A stretch of DNA of 64,000 nt from Strigamia acuminata (Eukaryota; Arthropoda; Chilopoda; Geophilomorpha; Linotaeniidae). The position numbers and the translations under genes were made by a program. Of this stretch, positions 22,601 through 33,917 are shown one piece after another (within the stretch, counting starts at the first letter, position 1; every line of letters starts with the position of its first letter). The stretch is from NCBI GenBank assembly GCA_949358305.1, contig OX442315.1:14038427-14102426 (forward strand). The letters are read 5' to 3'. The notes under the pieces are model-generated. The model ran no database searches. It was given only the letters and a program-made list of their open reading frames with translations, and was not told the origin of the DNA.

Positions 22601-23009
22601 TATGTACTCTTGTTCGACTCAAAAGGGTAGCCTTCTCCCATTGGCCGAGCCGCATTACTTCGAACTCCAGTTTATATTACTACCACTAGGAGAAGTAGTT
22701 TTTATTTTTATTTATTTTTTAGATTATTATGACCATTTAAATTGATATAATATTAATGTTATTTTTATTTAGGAAATAAAGTTTTATGCACATATAAATG
22801 TAAAACTCATGTTTGTTCTGTTTATCGGTTGCTTTGTCTGGAAAGCAAACAATTTTGAAATTTTGACTGTTACCTAGGCAATCGATTACAATGTCTGTAC
22901 ATTGTTATGCATTTCTGGTGTTTGGGTCTATATTTTTGGATCACTACACCACCGATACGGCTCGGCCAATGGGAGAAGGCCACCCTTTTGAGTCGAACAA
23001 GAGTATATG
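22601..23009. mobile_element. Long-armed inverted-repeat element, copy C
   Basis: Arms of ~50 bp, starting TACTCTTGTTCGACTCAAAA on both strands, match at all but about three positions, yet they differ from the outer arms of copies A and B. The core is a diverged version of the same family (GGTTGCTTTGTCTGGAAAGC, TGGATCACTACACCA). Confidence 0.7.
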
Positions 23010-23469
23010 TCAGCGTATGAAATGCTAAGTAAGCCATTCATTCAATTAGTACTAGGGTACGTGTGATTCATCATTAGGGCATTTATTATAACGTTGGATG
23101 AATACACAAAATCACTCACACAATACAATAAAGAAATGCATAACACTAGTTACATTAAACCAACCAACCAAGCCTTTTTAAAGGCTTTTATTTAGCTTGA
23201 CACGAAATGTTCGCCCGATACTTTTTTTTATTGTTTCGATATCAAAAAGGATTCGTTAATTCTGAATCCAGGCTAAAACTGGGTAAAATAAAAATTACTA
23301 TCTACACATATATTTTGGTTTTTAATATTGTTAAGAAAAAGTTCTGTTTTAAAACGTCTTTCGGCACGGTCACGAAACAATCTGCGATAGTAACACACTC
23401 TGGCAGCCATTTGAAGCACCAATATAAAAGCCTTTTTCCATAAACTTGTTTTTTTTTTATATTTACTTG

Positions 23470-23560
23470 TTTCACTTTATATTTTTCGTTATAACGAAAA
23501 ATTCGTTATAGCGAAAAATTCGTTGTATTACGATTCGTTATAACGAGGTTGGACTGTATT
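23470..23560. mobile_element. pogo-like MITE end
   Basis: Repeated TTCGTTATAACGA words end at GAGGTTGGACTGTA. The minus-strand reading, CAGTCCAACCTCGTTATAAC, is the common pogo/Tigger-type terminus. The other end is not visible. A complete relative is at 46658-46830. Confidence 0.6.
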
Positions 23561-24114
23561 AGATTTGTGGCTGTATTGTAGAGTTTGAGTAATTTTCCCT
23601 TCGTTTGTGTAGCGATTAATGGTAAATGGGGTGTGGCGGTTTCGTTTTGTGTTTTGGTATCGATTGTTTAATATTTAATGGAGTGTGTGTAGTAGAGAGT
23701 TGGTTTGGCTTTTGATTTAGATATTGCAAATTAAATTCGAATGTTTCAAATGCAGTTTTTAGGAAAATAAATTGGCTTCGTTTAAGGTTAGTGCCCTATT
23801 GCATTTTTTTAGGGTTGGATTTTATTATGTTTGAATGAGATGGTTTGGAATCGTTTTGTGTATTTTTTTGGGTTTTGAGATTTGTTTTTGGAAAATTTAA
23901 ATTTTTGTTGGGTATTTGAGAGTGTTTCGTGTGTGTTTAAGCATGTTTTATGTATTTTTGAAGTTGGAGATATTTTTTTAATTTGGTATGTGTATTTTGG
24001 AGTATTGTGGTGTATTTGGGCATATTTTATTTTTTTTTGAAAATTGAGCACCCTTTTTTTAATTTATTGCCACAGGTTGGTATATTTTTTTATAATTAGG
24101 CTAATTTCGAATTT
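23561..24114. other. T/G-rich sequence without a gene
   Basis: Loosely repetitive GTGTATTTTTGG-type words, no fixed unit. The minus frame at 23809-24051 is low complexity. Confidence 0.4.
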
Positions 24115-24300
24115 TATTATTTTTCCGTATAAGTTTTAATATTTTTCCGTATAATTTTTAATATTTTTCCGTATAATTTTTAATATTTTTCCGTATAATT
24201 TTTAATATTTTTCCGTATAATTTTTAATATTTTTCCGCATAATTTTTAATATTTTTCCGTATAATTTTTAATATTTTTCTATGTAATTTTGATTTTTTTT
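24115..24300 (+). repeat. 22-bp minisatellite (TTTTTAATATTTTTCCGTATAA)
   Basis: About eight units, nearly identical in the centre and decaying on the right into related T-rich blocks, including a threefold 18-bp repeat near 24376-24436. Confidence 0.9.
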
Positions 24301-24530
24301 TATATAATTTTGTTCGTTTTTATTTAAGTCTGCCAATTTTTCATATCATTTGGCTATTTTATGTATATACTTAAATTTTTTTCCATTTATTTTTTACTGA
24401 TTCCATTTATTTTTTACTGATTCCATTTATTTTTTACTTTTTTCATGTATTTCTCACTTTTAGCATATTTATTTCATTTTTTTTTCATATATTTGTCACT
24501 TTTTCATTAGATTTTTTTTCATATAATTTA

Positions 24531-25035
24531 TGCCGGCGTTTTTTTTTGCCAGCGTTTTGGATTCCAGCGTTTTATTCGGGTACGTCGCGTGTACGTGTAC
24601 GTGTAACTTACACGCAACGTGTTACAATTGTATGTTTACAATTCAATTCACACACGAATTGAAACATGTAAAAACGTTCTAGTTTTTATACATCATCAGT
24701 AATTGTCCTAAAAGAAATTAAATTTAAAAAATGTAAACTCAACAAAAAATTGCAAAACTCCAAACCAAAGATGAGCTTTATTCCTGGCCACATGCTTGTC
24801 CAAACTAGCCCAAATCTCCAAAATCTTAGCCCGATCCACATGTCTCTTGTTAAATTAATCACTTTATTTCTTATAATATTTATTCCATTATTAAAAAACG
24901 CTAAAAAATAAAACGCTGGCAAATAAAACGCTGGCACTGACAGACGCTACAACAATAAAATCCAAAAAAAAAAATTTAATACAATTTTAAAACGCTGAAA
25001 TCAAAAGTACCGGCACATTAAAACACTGGCAAAAC
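24531..25035. mobile_element. Foldback element built from CCAGCGTTTT modules
   Basis: The left side carries GCCGGCGTTTTT, GCCAGCGTTTT and CCAGCGTTTT. The right side carries AAAACGCTGGC twice and AAAACACTGGC in the opposite orientation. The ~505-bp unit looks like a second module-based foldback family, distinct from the GGCGAAT one. Between the modules lies a CGTGTACGTGTACGTGTAA palindromic patch. Confidence 0.5.
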
Positions 25036-25069
25036 CACGACCCAATTTTTCCTATATTTTTCACGTTAT

Positions 25070-25660
25070 TCACATACTTTTCTCTAGTTTTCATATATTT
25101 TTAACTAGTTTTTATATATTTTTCTCTGGTTTTCATATATTTTTAACTAGTTTTCATACATTTTTAACTAGTTTTCATATATTTTTAACTAGTTTTCATA
25201 TATTTTTAACTAGTTTTCATATATTTTTAACTAGTTTTCATATATTTTTAAATAGTTTTCATATATTTTTAACTAGTTTTCATATATTTTTCTCAATTTT
25301 TCATATACTTTTCTGTATTTGTCATATATTTTTCTCAATTTTTCATATACTTTTCTCTATTTGTCATATATTTTTCTCTATTTTTATATATTTTTCTCTA
25401 TTTTTCAAATATTTTTACTGGTTTTTGTATACTTTTCACTAGTTTTCGTATATTTTCCCATTTTTCCATATATTTTTTCCCTTTTTTCCATATATTTTTC
25501 CATTTTTCCATATATTTTTTCCCTTTTTTCCATATATTTTTCACTTTTTCCATATTTACCATATATTTTTCCTTTTTTTCCATACATTTCTCAATATTTT
25601 TTACATATTTCCCACTATTTTTCACATCCTTCTCACTATTTTTCATCTATTTTTCATTTC
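25070..25660 (+). repeat. 21-bp and related minisatellites
   Basis: 25080-25290 is a regular array of TTTTCATATATTTTTAACTAG. It then grades into TTTCTCAATTTTTCATATAC and TTTTTCCATATATTTTTCC blocks up to ~25660. Forward and reverse frames of 60-159 codons across it are low-complexity by-products. Confidence 0.85.
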
Positions 25661-27130
25661 TTTTCATACACGGTATCAATTAAAAAATTTCTTTTTCACA
25701 TTTCCAACCGTTTTCAAAACCTTTCCATAAATCCCAGTAATTGTTTCAAACATATTTCTGCTCTTTCCAAAAAAATATTCCACGATTTCTCTCCATAAAT
25801 CTCCGACATCTCTTCAACATGTCCACACCCTCACATTATTCCAACCATTCCTCACAAAATACCTCACATCCTCAGCTAATTCTTTCAAAACATCCACGAA
25901 CCCATTCCACCAATAACTCCATTCTACAAAAACCTAATCCAAAACTATTCTCATCCCTCAAAAAATCGCCCATTAACCAAACCATCACAAAACCTTCCAA
26001 CAATAAAAATATTTCTTCAACACGTGAAACTGATAAGCAAAAATGCACCAAATGGCAAATAATCCTTTATCAACCAAAAAAAAATTATATAAAATATATA
26101 AAAAATAAAAAATAAAAAAAAAATTAAAATATGAGATAAAAATATAGAAAATCATAAATAAGTTGAAAGCAAAAGTGAATTTAAAAAAATTTTTATAATT
26201 TCATATGAAATGGCTAAATTATTAGAAATTATTATAAACCTAGACGCTGTAGGCGGATACGTGAGACTAGCCTACTATTATATGTCTGGCATTTTATTCC
26301 ATCACATTTTTAACTTTCAATCTTTAAAAAAAAAATTGTTTCCTTTCATGCTCTTAAAGTCAAAGGCTTGAAATGTTATTTAGAAAAATTAAAAAAAATT
26401 ATGTGGAATATATTTTTCTATATATCGATGTTATCGACACGAAAAGCCGATATGAATCCTTTTACCTCAGACAAATACAATCTAGCAACGAAATCTGACA
26501 TATTTTACATAATTCTATCGATAATTCATTAAAATTTTAAAAAAAAATTATTATTTAAAAAATTAAAAAATTAAAAATTAAAAAAATCCAAAAAATTTAA
26601 AAAATCTAAAAATTATTTTTTTTTTTTAAAAAAAAACCCAAAAAAGTCCAAAAAAACCAAAAATAAAACCAAACAAAACCAAAAAATTTCATCACTGTAA
26701 GTGATCCCACCCAACCCAATTTTAACCCTATCCCACCAAACAAAGAAAACCTCGCCGCGCAACTAAGCCTAAATCCCCTTTAATAACCACATAGTAACAA
26801 ACCAAAAATAAATAAAATAAAATATTAAAAAAAAAAAAAAATACTTAAAACACGAAACATAAAAATAAAAAAACATAAATAAAATAAACCTAAACAAAAC
26901 AAATACAAACAAATAAAATCCAATTAACAAAAATCAAACAAAAAATAAAAAAAATAAAAAAATAAAAATTCTCGCCATTAAAGCAGCCATTTTAAAGCGC
27001 AACAACGCTTCCAAACCAAGAGGAAGAAGCGAAAAAATAAAAAAAATAAAAAAAAAAAACCAAAAAAAAAAAAAATTTATCAAAAACCAAAAAAAAAAAT
27101 GAAAAACTGAAAGTAAAAAGTGTCCCCGAA
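25661..27130. other. A-rich flank of the divergent promoter
   Basis: Very A-rich on the plus strand with long AAAAA runs (26520-27130). On the minus strand this is T-rich intronic sequence downstream of the exon at 27198-27517. I could not find its next exon. A GCCATTTTAAAGCGCAACAA patch near 26980-27020 is the only GC-richer spot. Confidence 0.4.
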
Positions 27131-27197
27131 AGAGAAAGTGCTCCCAAACCCATGCGGGGTGCGAGTAAACCCACCAAGGGGTGGTTACCATGGTTAC

Positions 27198-27517
27198 CTG
27201 ATGCTAACTGCCCTCCGTTTGTGAGGGGGAGGCGTGAAACTGGAGTAGGACGAGGCCGAGGGGTAGCAGACGGTGCAGTGCTGTTCGTGTACGTCCAGCA
27301 AATGTTTGGCCATGTCACTCGTGCGCTTGAACAAGAAACTGAGTGACCTCCAACGCTGATAAGCCGTCCCCAAATACACGCGGGTGGCCTGCATTTGCCG
27401 GATACACTCGCGTTGGAAACGCCGGGCCGATTCCGGCGAGCGCACCCGGGGACGTCCGCGACTCCTCGGTCGAAAAAGCTGATCCCGTTGCAGGGATGGC
27501 TGCGCCTTGTCAGCCAT
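27198..27517 (-). CDS. First coding exon of a putative nuclear DNA-binding protein
   Basis: ATG at 27517 opens 106 codons plus two bases, ending in a consensus donor (CAG, then GTAACC) at 27198/27197; the frame would stop two bases into the intron. GC content is far above the surroundings. Residues 15-34 are arginine-rich and include RGRPR, the core of an AT-hook. Residues 47-78 (YQRWRSL ... AKHLLDVHE) look like a conserved helical segment seen, as I recall, near the N-terminus of many uncharacterised metazoan proteins. After it come HCTVC and a Ser/Pro-rich tail. The next exon would lie below 27.2 kb and was not found. It shares a promoter with the plus-strand transcript. Function beyond probable DNA or chromatin binding is unknown. 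Confidence 0.6.
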
Positions 27518-27829
27518 TTTTCACTTGAATACTGAGCTCAAACAGTCAACTAACAACCAATAGTTACGTTCGGCCGCCGATAGAAGCCGCTCTTGTTAGT
27601 GTCTGTTGGTTAAAGTTGTTTAAACGGCGGTAAAAAACGCTCGGCCCATGACGTAATTGCTCGTCGGGAGGCGGACACGACGAAAAACGGGTGATTGACG
27701 GCGGTTTGACGGGTTTTGGCGGGTTTTGAGGGGTTTTTGGGTTGGGGAGGAGGTTTTGCGGTGGTTAAAGGTGAATGGTCGCTGGTTAGCGCCGATCGAA
27801 AGGGGTAGACAGGTCTGTCTGGCTTCGGA
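27518..27829. promoter_or_regulatory. Bidirectional CpG-rich promoter with plus-strand non-coding exon 1
   Basis: Between the minus-strand ATG and a plus-strand consensus donor (GAT, then GTAAGT at 27830) lies CpG-rich DNA in an AT-rich landscape. It contains ACAACCAATAG (a CCAAT box) near 27558 and no TATA box. ATGs in the presumed plus exon (ATGACGTAA, and ATGGTCGC leading quickly to TAG) are followed by early stops, so exon 1 would be 5' UTR. Confidence 0.5.
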
Positions 27830-27905
27830 TGTAAGTGCGCAATTTGGGGTTTGAGGGGTTTTTGGGTCGTTTGGGTGGGTTTGGTTGGTTTTGGTGGGTG
27901 TTTGG
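27709..27905 (+). other. Two G-quadruplex-capable tracts and strong G skew
   Basis: 27709-27760 has GGG runs separated by TTTTGGC, TTTTGA and TTTTT. 27843-27905 has GGGG, GGGG, GGG, GGG, GGG with loops of 1-6 nt. Both lie on the plus strand, the non-template strand of the predicted plus transcript, at or just beyond its first exon. G-skewed starts of this kind favour R-loops. Confidence 0.6.
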
Positions 27906-28124
27906 ATGGTTTGAGGTGTGTTTGGTGGGGGTTTTGGGTCGGATTTGTGGTTTAGTTTGGTTTTTTGATGGTTTTCGTGGGTTGGGCGTGCGGCGTAGTG
28001 ATATTCAATCGGTGCAGGCATCTGGCGGCGGGGTTTGGAGGCTGGTTAGTTCGTAGTTTGCGTGTTGTTGCGGTGAATTCTTCGCGACGGTGTTGGAATT
28101 ATGTAATTTTTGGGTTGTTTTCAG

Positions 28125-28176
28125 TAGGAAATGGATGGAAACGATTTATATTTCCTTAGTGCTGGAAATAATAATG
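28125..28176 (+). CDS. Putative exon 2 with start codon of the divergent gene
   Basis: A good acceptor (TTGGGTTGTTTTCAG) precedes 28125. ATG at 28131 in favourable context (GGAAATGG) opens MDGNDLYFLSAGNNN, and a donor (AATG, then GTAATT) follows at 28177, leaving phase 1. The upstream donor at 27830 would pair with this acceptor across a ~295-bp G/T-rich intron. No protein family is recognised from 15 residues. Confidence 0.4.
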
Positions 28177-28560
28177 GTAATTAATGTTTATTTAATTTTT
28201 AAAAACGAAAATTTATGGAGAAAAAAAATTTGAATTTTATTCAAATATTTTTTTTTATTCAAATTTTTTTTTGGTGATTTTTAAATGATATTTAAATTGT
28301 TTTAGAAGTTGTGGCGATCGGAAAAATACTGCGTAGTTGGCGCGTCATTGGATGAGTGTGGCAGACAGCCTTGAGTTCCGTGAATGAAGCCACAGGTTGA
28401 ATGCATTTTCCTATAGGGATTCACACAGACACAATGCAAGTATGGATTTTATGTTTTAATGCTTTGATCTCGCATCGTAGACACGCATTCCGGCGCAGGT
28501 GAGCACATTTGTTGACCAAACAACTCTGAGAAACAAATAAACTCGTTTTGCATGTTGTAG

Positions 28561-28605
28561 GGACCGAGCTGCAGTCACTAGTATGGTGGAAATCGATGCC
28601 AACAG
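28561..28605 (+). CDS. Candidate exon 3, phase-compatible
   Basis: Flanked by TTGCATGTTGTAG and a donor (CAACAG, then GTAGAA). Read in the phase left by the exon at 28125-28176 it is open (GTELQSLVWWKSMPT) and leaves phase 1 again. It is GC-balanced. Short length means chance openness is possible. Confidence 0.3.
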
Positions 28606-28714
28606 GTAGAAGCGGAATTACGTGTGTCGATTGGAGTTAGACCTCGAAAGTACTGTGATGGTGATAATAAAATAATAGTAAACAATGGTATTAACACATT
28701 GTTTGTGTGCTTAG

Positions 28715-28790
28715 GTGTGGATTTGTTTTGGAGTCCTGGAGTGGAGGGTGTGAGCGGTTCTACTACGCAGTTAACCTTCGGCTTTATGCG
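28715..28790 (+). CDS. Candidate exon 4, phase-compatible
   Basis: Acceptor TTTGTGTGCTTAG, then 76 bp open in the phase inherited from 28561-28605 (begins GVDLFWSPGV, ends TFGFM), then GTGATG as a weak donor. The frame stops right after the putative donor. No family recognised. The chain of three phase-compatible exons is suggestive only. Confidence 0.22.
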
Positions 28791-28840
28791 GTGATGATGT
28801 GGAGGTTATAGACGGAACTATTGGACGTAGAATGTCGCGT

Positions 28841-29400
28841 CAGGGCCGGATTGAGCGGGGTTAAGGGCAAGGGGACGATTTTTTCTGGGTTTCTGGTTGT
28901 AAAGGGACCCCGTGTACGTATAATATGCTGTTTTAAACATAGAAAGGCATTTTTTTGGTTTAGTAGAGGATTTTTTTGTTCAATTGAGCATTTTTTTTCT
29001 TTTGAAAAGTCATTAGTTTGTCTGAATATGCTTTTTACTGTCAGAAAATACTGTTTTTTATACATGAAAATGCGGTTTTACACCTGAAAATGCATGTTTA
29101 CACCTGAAAATGCAATTTTTACACATTAAAATGCATGTTTACACCTGAAAATGCAATTTTTACACATTAAAATGCATGTTTACACCTGAAAATGCAATTT
29201 TTACACATTAAATTGCATGTTTACACTTGAAAATGCATTTTTTTCACTTGAAAATGCATTTCTTTCACCTAAAAATGCATTTTTTTCCCCTGAAAATGCA
29301 ATTTATTCCTTTCAATTTTTTTTCTGCCTCTGCATGCTTTTTTTCTGCTTGAAAATGCAGTTTTCTCCTAAAAAGGGCCACTTTTGGATATTCACTATAT
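28841..29400 (+). repeat. hAT-type left end followed by a ~20-bp minisatellite
   Basis: 28841 begins CAGGGCCGGATTGAGCGGGG, a typical hAT terminus. From about 29068 to 29300 units such as TGCATGTTTACACCTGAAAA and TGCAATTTTTACACATTAAA alternate with a 41-bp dimer period, decaying into CACTTGAAAATGCATTTTTT. No clear right terminus was found, so the array may lie in a truncated element. Confidence 0.6.
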
Positions 29401-30064
29401 GATATTACTTTTTTTTGTAATTTAATAATTTGTTGTATTTTGGAATTTTTTGTTCCTAAAATAAATTGAATAAATTAGACGAAGCCCTGTGCAGTCGCAC
29501 CTTGTGCAGTCATCAAGTTTCACCCTTATTATGTGTAGTTTCAATTTTCTACACATTTCGGGATACGTCCAATTAGCCCACGTATTGATCCATTCCTAAA
29601 TATGGCCCAAAGGGAAGGCTTGTCAACCATTTATCCACCACTGCCAACAGAAATTGATAGATTCGGCCTTGCATTTGCACTAGCACTGCGAAACCACTAG
29701 ATACGCAGTTGTAACTGGATGACAGATGTAGTTGTCATTGCAACCATCTTGAATCGGACATGGACGTGATTGCACATCCAAGCAAAAGAAACCCGCGTGG
29801 ATAATTAAAAACATGTTAATAATTTGGAATCCGATATTTTACTGAATTTGTTGAAAATTTGTCATGATCTCACAATTCATTTCGAGGCACAAGATGGCGA
29901 TTGCGGTGTTAATACATACTGTACAGTGTACAATTCTGTTTTTACACTGTACATTAGATATGTTCCAGTGTGATAAAAGACAAACAAGGGAAATTCCCTA
30001 AATATTTTGTAGTACAAATAAAATTTTAAAAAGACTTTTTTTTAAAACTAGATGCATTCGAAAC

Positions 30065-30234
30065 GGGGCCTCACATCTAGCGCCACACAATTTACCGCGA
30101 CAACAATGTACCCGACAAGCCGGCCCTTGTTAGCCCTTCTTAGGAATTAAACCTAAAATATACGTAGTCGCAGTTTCCAAAGTCGCGGTAGATTCATGTC
30201 GCGGTAGATTTTTTCACGCTAGATGACACGCCCC
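30065..30234. mobile_element. 170-bp GGGG-terminal MITE, copy 1
   Basis: Ends GGGGCCTCACATCTAGCGCC and, inverted, GGGGCGTGTCATCTAGCGTG. Sub-terminal repeats TACCGCGACA and GTCGCGGTAGAT face each other. Flanks TTCGAAAC (30057-30064) and ATCAAAAC (30235-30242) agree at 6 of 8 bases, a decayed 8-bp duplication. Relatives are 37478-37720 and ~49826-50026. Confidence 0.75.
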
Positions 30235-30659
30235 ATCAAAACAAGTGTAAATGTATTTACACTCATTTTCACACGACATTTACACGAACTAATTCGTGTA
30301 AATGTGTAAACTGGTTAATCGGAAACGACGTGCACGCCACGTTTACATCTACGTTCAACGAGTTTTCTCGATCAAATTGGATCTTGCTGGCAGCCATCTT
30401 GGATTTTCGTTAGATCGGTCGCAACAATTTCGATCATAAGAACAATTTTGTAGCAGTTATTGTTTTTTTTAGAGTAAACAACAACAATAATGATCATCAC
30501 TATGGTTATTATTTGGGCTAATTTATTTAGACTTGAATTTACACTGAAATTTACACAGAAATTTATTTTTAAACTCGAAAATTGGGTCTTTTAACTTGAC
30601 ATTTACACTACCAGTTGAATTTATTTTTCTAGACCGTGTTAAATCAAAATTGTGTAATG

Positions 30660-30960
30660 CGAACTGCTTATCCGAGAGCTTAGTTTTGCCCTTTTTACGA
30701 CTCTAGGAAAGGCGATTTCTCGACAGCAAATCGAAGAAGAAGACGACACCCAAATTGTCGCCACGATGGATTGGGGAAACGGGAGTTGATGACAGGAACC
30801 GACTTTACAGGACGAACATTGCTACCTCATGAGCGTAAGCCTGTAGTCGTGAGAGAAGATCTGCGCTGCATACCCTTAACTGTGAGAAAATGACAGTCCA
30901 AGTGGAAACTTTCTGACGTTCGCGTGAAATTCTGTTTGGTCCGCCATTTTGGAAGATTAC
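30660..30960 (+). other. GC-balanced open stretch, unassigned
   Basis: Two overlapping frames are open here without a clear start. One runs about 63 codons and ends at a TGA near 30892. Another includes QQIEEEDDTQIVATMDWGNG. Composition is unlike the AT-rich flanks, so this may be a gene or transposon fragment. I recognise no family. Confidence 0.2.
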
Positions 30961-31251
30961 AGTGAGAACGATAATCACAGCTGAGCGAAATAAGAAGATT
31001 ACGTCCTTTGGGAGTTAAAAACAAGTCATCAATATCAATTTGAAGGAAATCAAATTGATCAACATTTTATTTATTTTATCGCCATCAGTGCTGGGCTGGC
31101 CCGGCAGGATACCAAGAATTTCCCGGTGGCCCGTGACGCTTTGGCTCGATAAATCTGGTCCCGTGGCCCGATAAATTTGTTCCAGTGACCCGACCTGTCT
31201 AGATTTCCCGGTACTAAATTTGTTCCCAGTCCAACCCTGACAAACATACGC

Positions 31252-31384
31252 CCTGGGTGTATATTCGAATGTAACACAATGGTGTTAGAGCTGAAGTGGT
31301 GTTATATTTGAATCTTTCAACAATGTTTCACAAATTACAGTTTTCAAAGAAACTCGAATACAACACCATGGTGTTATTTTCGGC
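31252..31384. mobile_element. ~135-bp palindromic MITE, copy 2
   Basis: The same unit as 14667-14822: ATTCGAATGTAACAC at one end, AATACAACACCATGGTGTTA at the other, and TTCAACAATGTTTCACAA inside. Confidence 0.6.
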
Positions 31385-31968
31385 TGTTGAGGCGCATCCT
31401 CCCTATTTTTAATTATGAAAACAAACATTATTATTATACCTCTTCATTATTAACCACACTCTATATTCTCAATAAATATTTTATTAATTAATCTTGGATT
31501 TACACAATAACCCCTAGACACCTCAAATTTTGTGTAAAACTTTTTCTTTTTGCTGATATTCGAGGTGGTTGCAATTTCTCAGATTAGTTTGTACGCTAGT
31601 GCCTACTAAATGGCTCGTAAATGGCGCAAATTTTTAAAACTTTTCTCTTTAACCCCGAGACCCCCAGAGGACCTATTACCACTGTTTGCACTCGCGCCCA
31701 ACCCAATGCTGCTTAACGTGTGTTCTAATATGAAGCGATATGATCGTTCCTTACTGTGGTCGTTTTCTTTGGCTAAATTCAACAAATAACATTAAATAAC
31801 ACCTAGTCTGCAGTTTTTATTGTGAGATGAAAGAATGTTTAGTTTGGTTATTTCGATGAGGTTTTGTGAGTGTGGTTTTGTTGTTTGTATTTGCTGTGAG
31901 TATTGGTTCGTGCCGGCAACAGATGGCGTGGCTGCGTATGTTGTGTCGTTTGTTTGAGTTTCCGTTCT

Positions 31969-32390
31969 CTAAAGCTAGGTTCACACTTGTGTTCACACTA
32001 GACGCAACGCAAGGAAAAATTAGTCAAACGCAACGCAGAGTCTGTTTACACTGTGGGGGTATGTGCGAACAGAGCTGAAACAATTGATGTTGCGTCTGGT
32101 CAATCAGATGGGTTCAATGAAACCTGGAATTGGATCTAGTTCTAGAACTAGTTTCAGAATTTGAAAATGGCGGCCTGTTTGCACGTGGCCAAGTCTCGCC
32201 AACCGGACGTGAATCGACGAGAGTTGGAGTCGATCGTGATTGGTTGTCTCGCCTTGCGTCGCTTCCTTCAACTTAAGAGTTGAAGCAGGAATTGGCGTCA
32301 ATGTCAAGAATTTTTGGACGCAAGCGCTTGCGTAGCGTCAGTTTTCTTGCGTTGCATCTAGTGTGAACACAAGTGTGAACCTAGCTTTAG
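31969..32390 (+). mobile_element. Inverted-repeat element, copy 3, opposite orientation
   Basis: 422 bp with both termini intact (AAAGCTAGGTTCACACTTGT and its complement ending CTAGCTTT). It is uninterrupted, inverted relative to 9702-10145, and supplies the empty-site reference for the insertions at 12.9 and 13.7 kb. Confidence 0.8.
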
Positions 32391-32420
32391 TCTTTCCTGT
32401 CCGATTGTTGCGGAACAGCT

Positions 32421-32660
32421 ATGCATTGTTCAATCCAATATGGAGGGGGCATTGTTGTCAAAAATTGTGACATTTTTATGGGAGTGCGAGAAAAATATTT
32501 TGACAACCTAAGAGTTGTCGGACTCCAAAATGTTAAGAAAATACCACCAAAACGCTGGCCAAAAGTCATAGATGACGCATTTTCAGGTCAAGTGGAAAGG
32601 CGTCGTTTTTCTGAATTGAATGTCATCCGTTTGAAATCCAGCTGCCCAGCTGCTCATTAA
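32421..32660 (+). other. 79-codon open frame of unknown status
   Basis: The frame begins at ATG 32421 just beyond the transposon copy and has a fairly ordinary amino-acid mix (including KKIPPKRWPKVIDD and QVERRRF). No recognised domain, promoter or splice sites. It may be an exon, relic or chance frame. Confidence 0.2.
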
Positions 32661-33292
32661 ACGGATTTGTCGTTAGTTCCAAGTTTGGCCACCACAGTGA
32701 GTAGTGGCCAAGCCCACAAACTAGAAGGAATCAACACACTATCTATATCAGTTTTTATTTGCAGTTGAACCCTAGACACAGTAGACTTCTCCACTCACTC
32801 TAGCGCCCACAAAATGAAACATTCTATCCACAATCTGGCAACGACTGCTGTATTACCATTACTTGTACATCGACTCCACCGATGCCGGTGTAAATTTAAA
32901 ATTTATTAAAATCTAAACGTGGAATAGCTTTGATTACAGCTTAAATTCAAATGATCTCAAATGATCTCCAGTTCTTTAACATTAATTAATCGCAAAAGCC
33001 GGAAGCGCACAAATCCGTCCATGTTGCAGTAAAAATAGCAGCCCACGTGCTAACACGTAGGCGTGCTGTGACGCACGGAATATGAAAGCCGAACTAAAGC
33101 TGAAGCGGTCAATTACGAGTGGGTGTACGTTAACCAGAAAATGAAAGAAAGAATCTGCTCGCTTCTGCGAAGTCCCAAAATATCTGTCTTATTAATTATT
33201 GTAATTACTATTATCATGTAAGATGTAGGCTTTCGTGCGAATCATGCGTTATAGCAATAGAGTGACTAAGTGATGAATTTCGTGTCAACTAC

Positions 33293-33598
33293 TACGTTTA
33301 CATGGTAACAGTTTTCCAAATAAGTGAAAATTCGGATTTTATTTATCCGGTTGACGTTGACGGTTTGACGTAGTATGTGAATTATCCATAATGCATTTTG
33401 ATTATCTGGAACAACAAAATGGTTGTCGATGTATGAAATATTACGGTCAGTGCGGGACTTTTATGCATACACAGGTGTTTACATGTAGTTTGCGATGTGC
33501 AAAATGCCCAAAATCTACCTCGTACAACTGGAATTTAGTTTTCCGAATAAGTAATATTCGGATTTTCACTTATCTAGATAACTGAGTACATGTAAACA
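33293..33598. mobile_element. ~306-bp MITE with GTTTACATG ends
   Basis: The left arm CGTTTACATGGTAACAGTTT and onward to AATAAGTGAAAATTCGGAT matches the right arm read inward (GTTTACATG, AACTCAGTT-like spacer, ATAAGTGAAAATCCGAAT) over ~45 bp at roughly 80%. No coding content. Confidence 0.6.
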
Positions 33599-33917
33599 TG
33601 GTAAACGCGGCTCGTTTGCCGTCGTTTTCTTTCAAAGAAGTGTAGAAGAAAATAGTTGTTGCTGTCAGTGCATCTTTCTCTAATAAATCCGTCAACTTTA
33701 CACGTCGGGAACGTCAGTTTCGTTGCGTCATTTCTGAATTTTGCATCGGAATGAGCGAAGTGACGTTCCGCGAATAAATTTTTCATTTTCCTCCACAATA
33801 TTCGACAGGAAATGAATAAAATAAATAAATAAATAAATCGATCCTCCGCTTTAGTGAGAAAAACTCAAAGGTTAGAACGAAACTGGTGTGTCATTCCAAA
33901 TTGCGTTTTCGCACCTG

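Noticed and set aside
25319-25798. 159-codon open frame rich in Phe, Tyr and Ser
   Set aside because: It reads through the T-rich 21-bp array; composition is that of the repeat.
26520-27130. Poly-A tail of a retroposed gene
   Set aside because: The A-richness extends over hundreds of bases with mixed composition and no adjoining retrocopy body.
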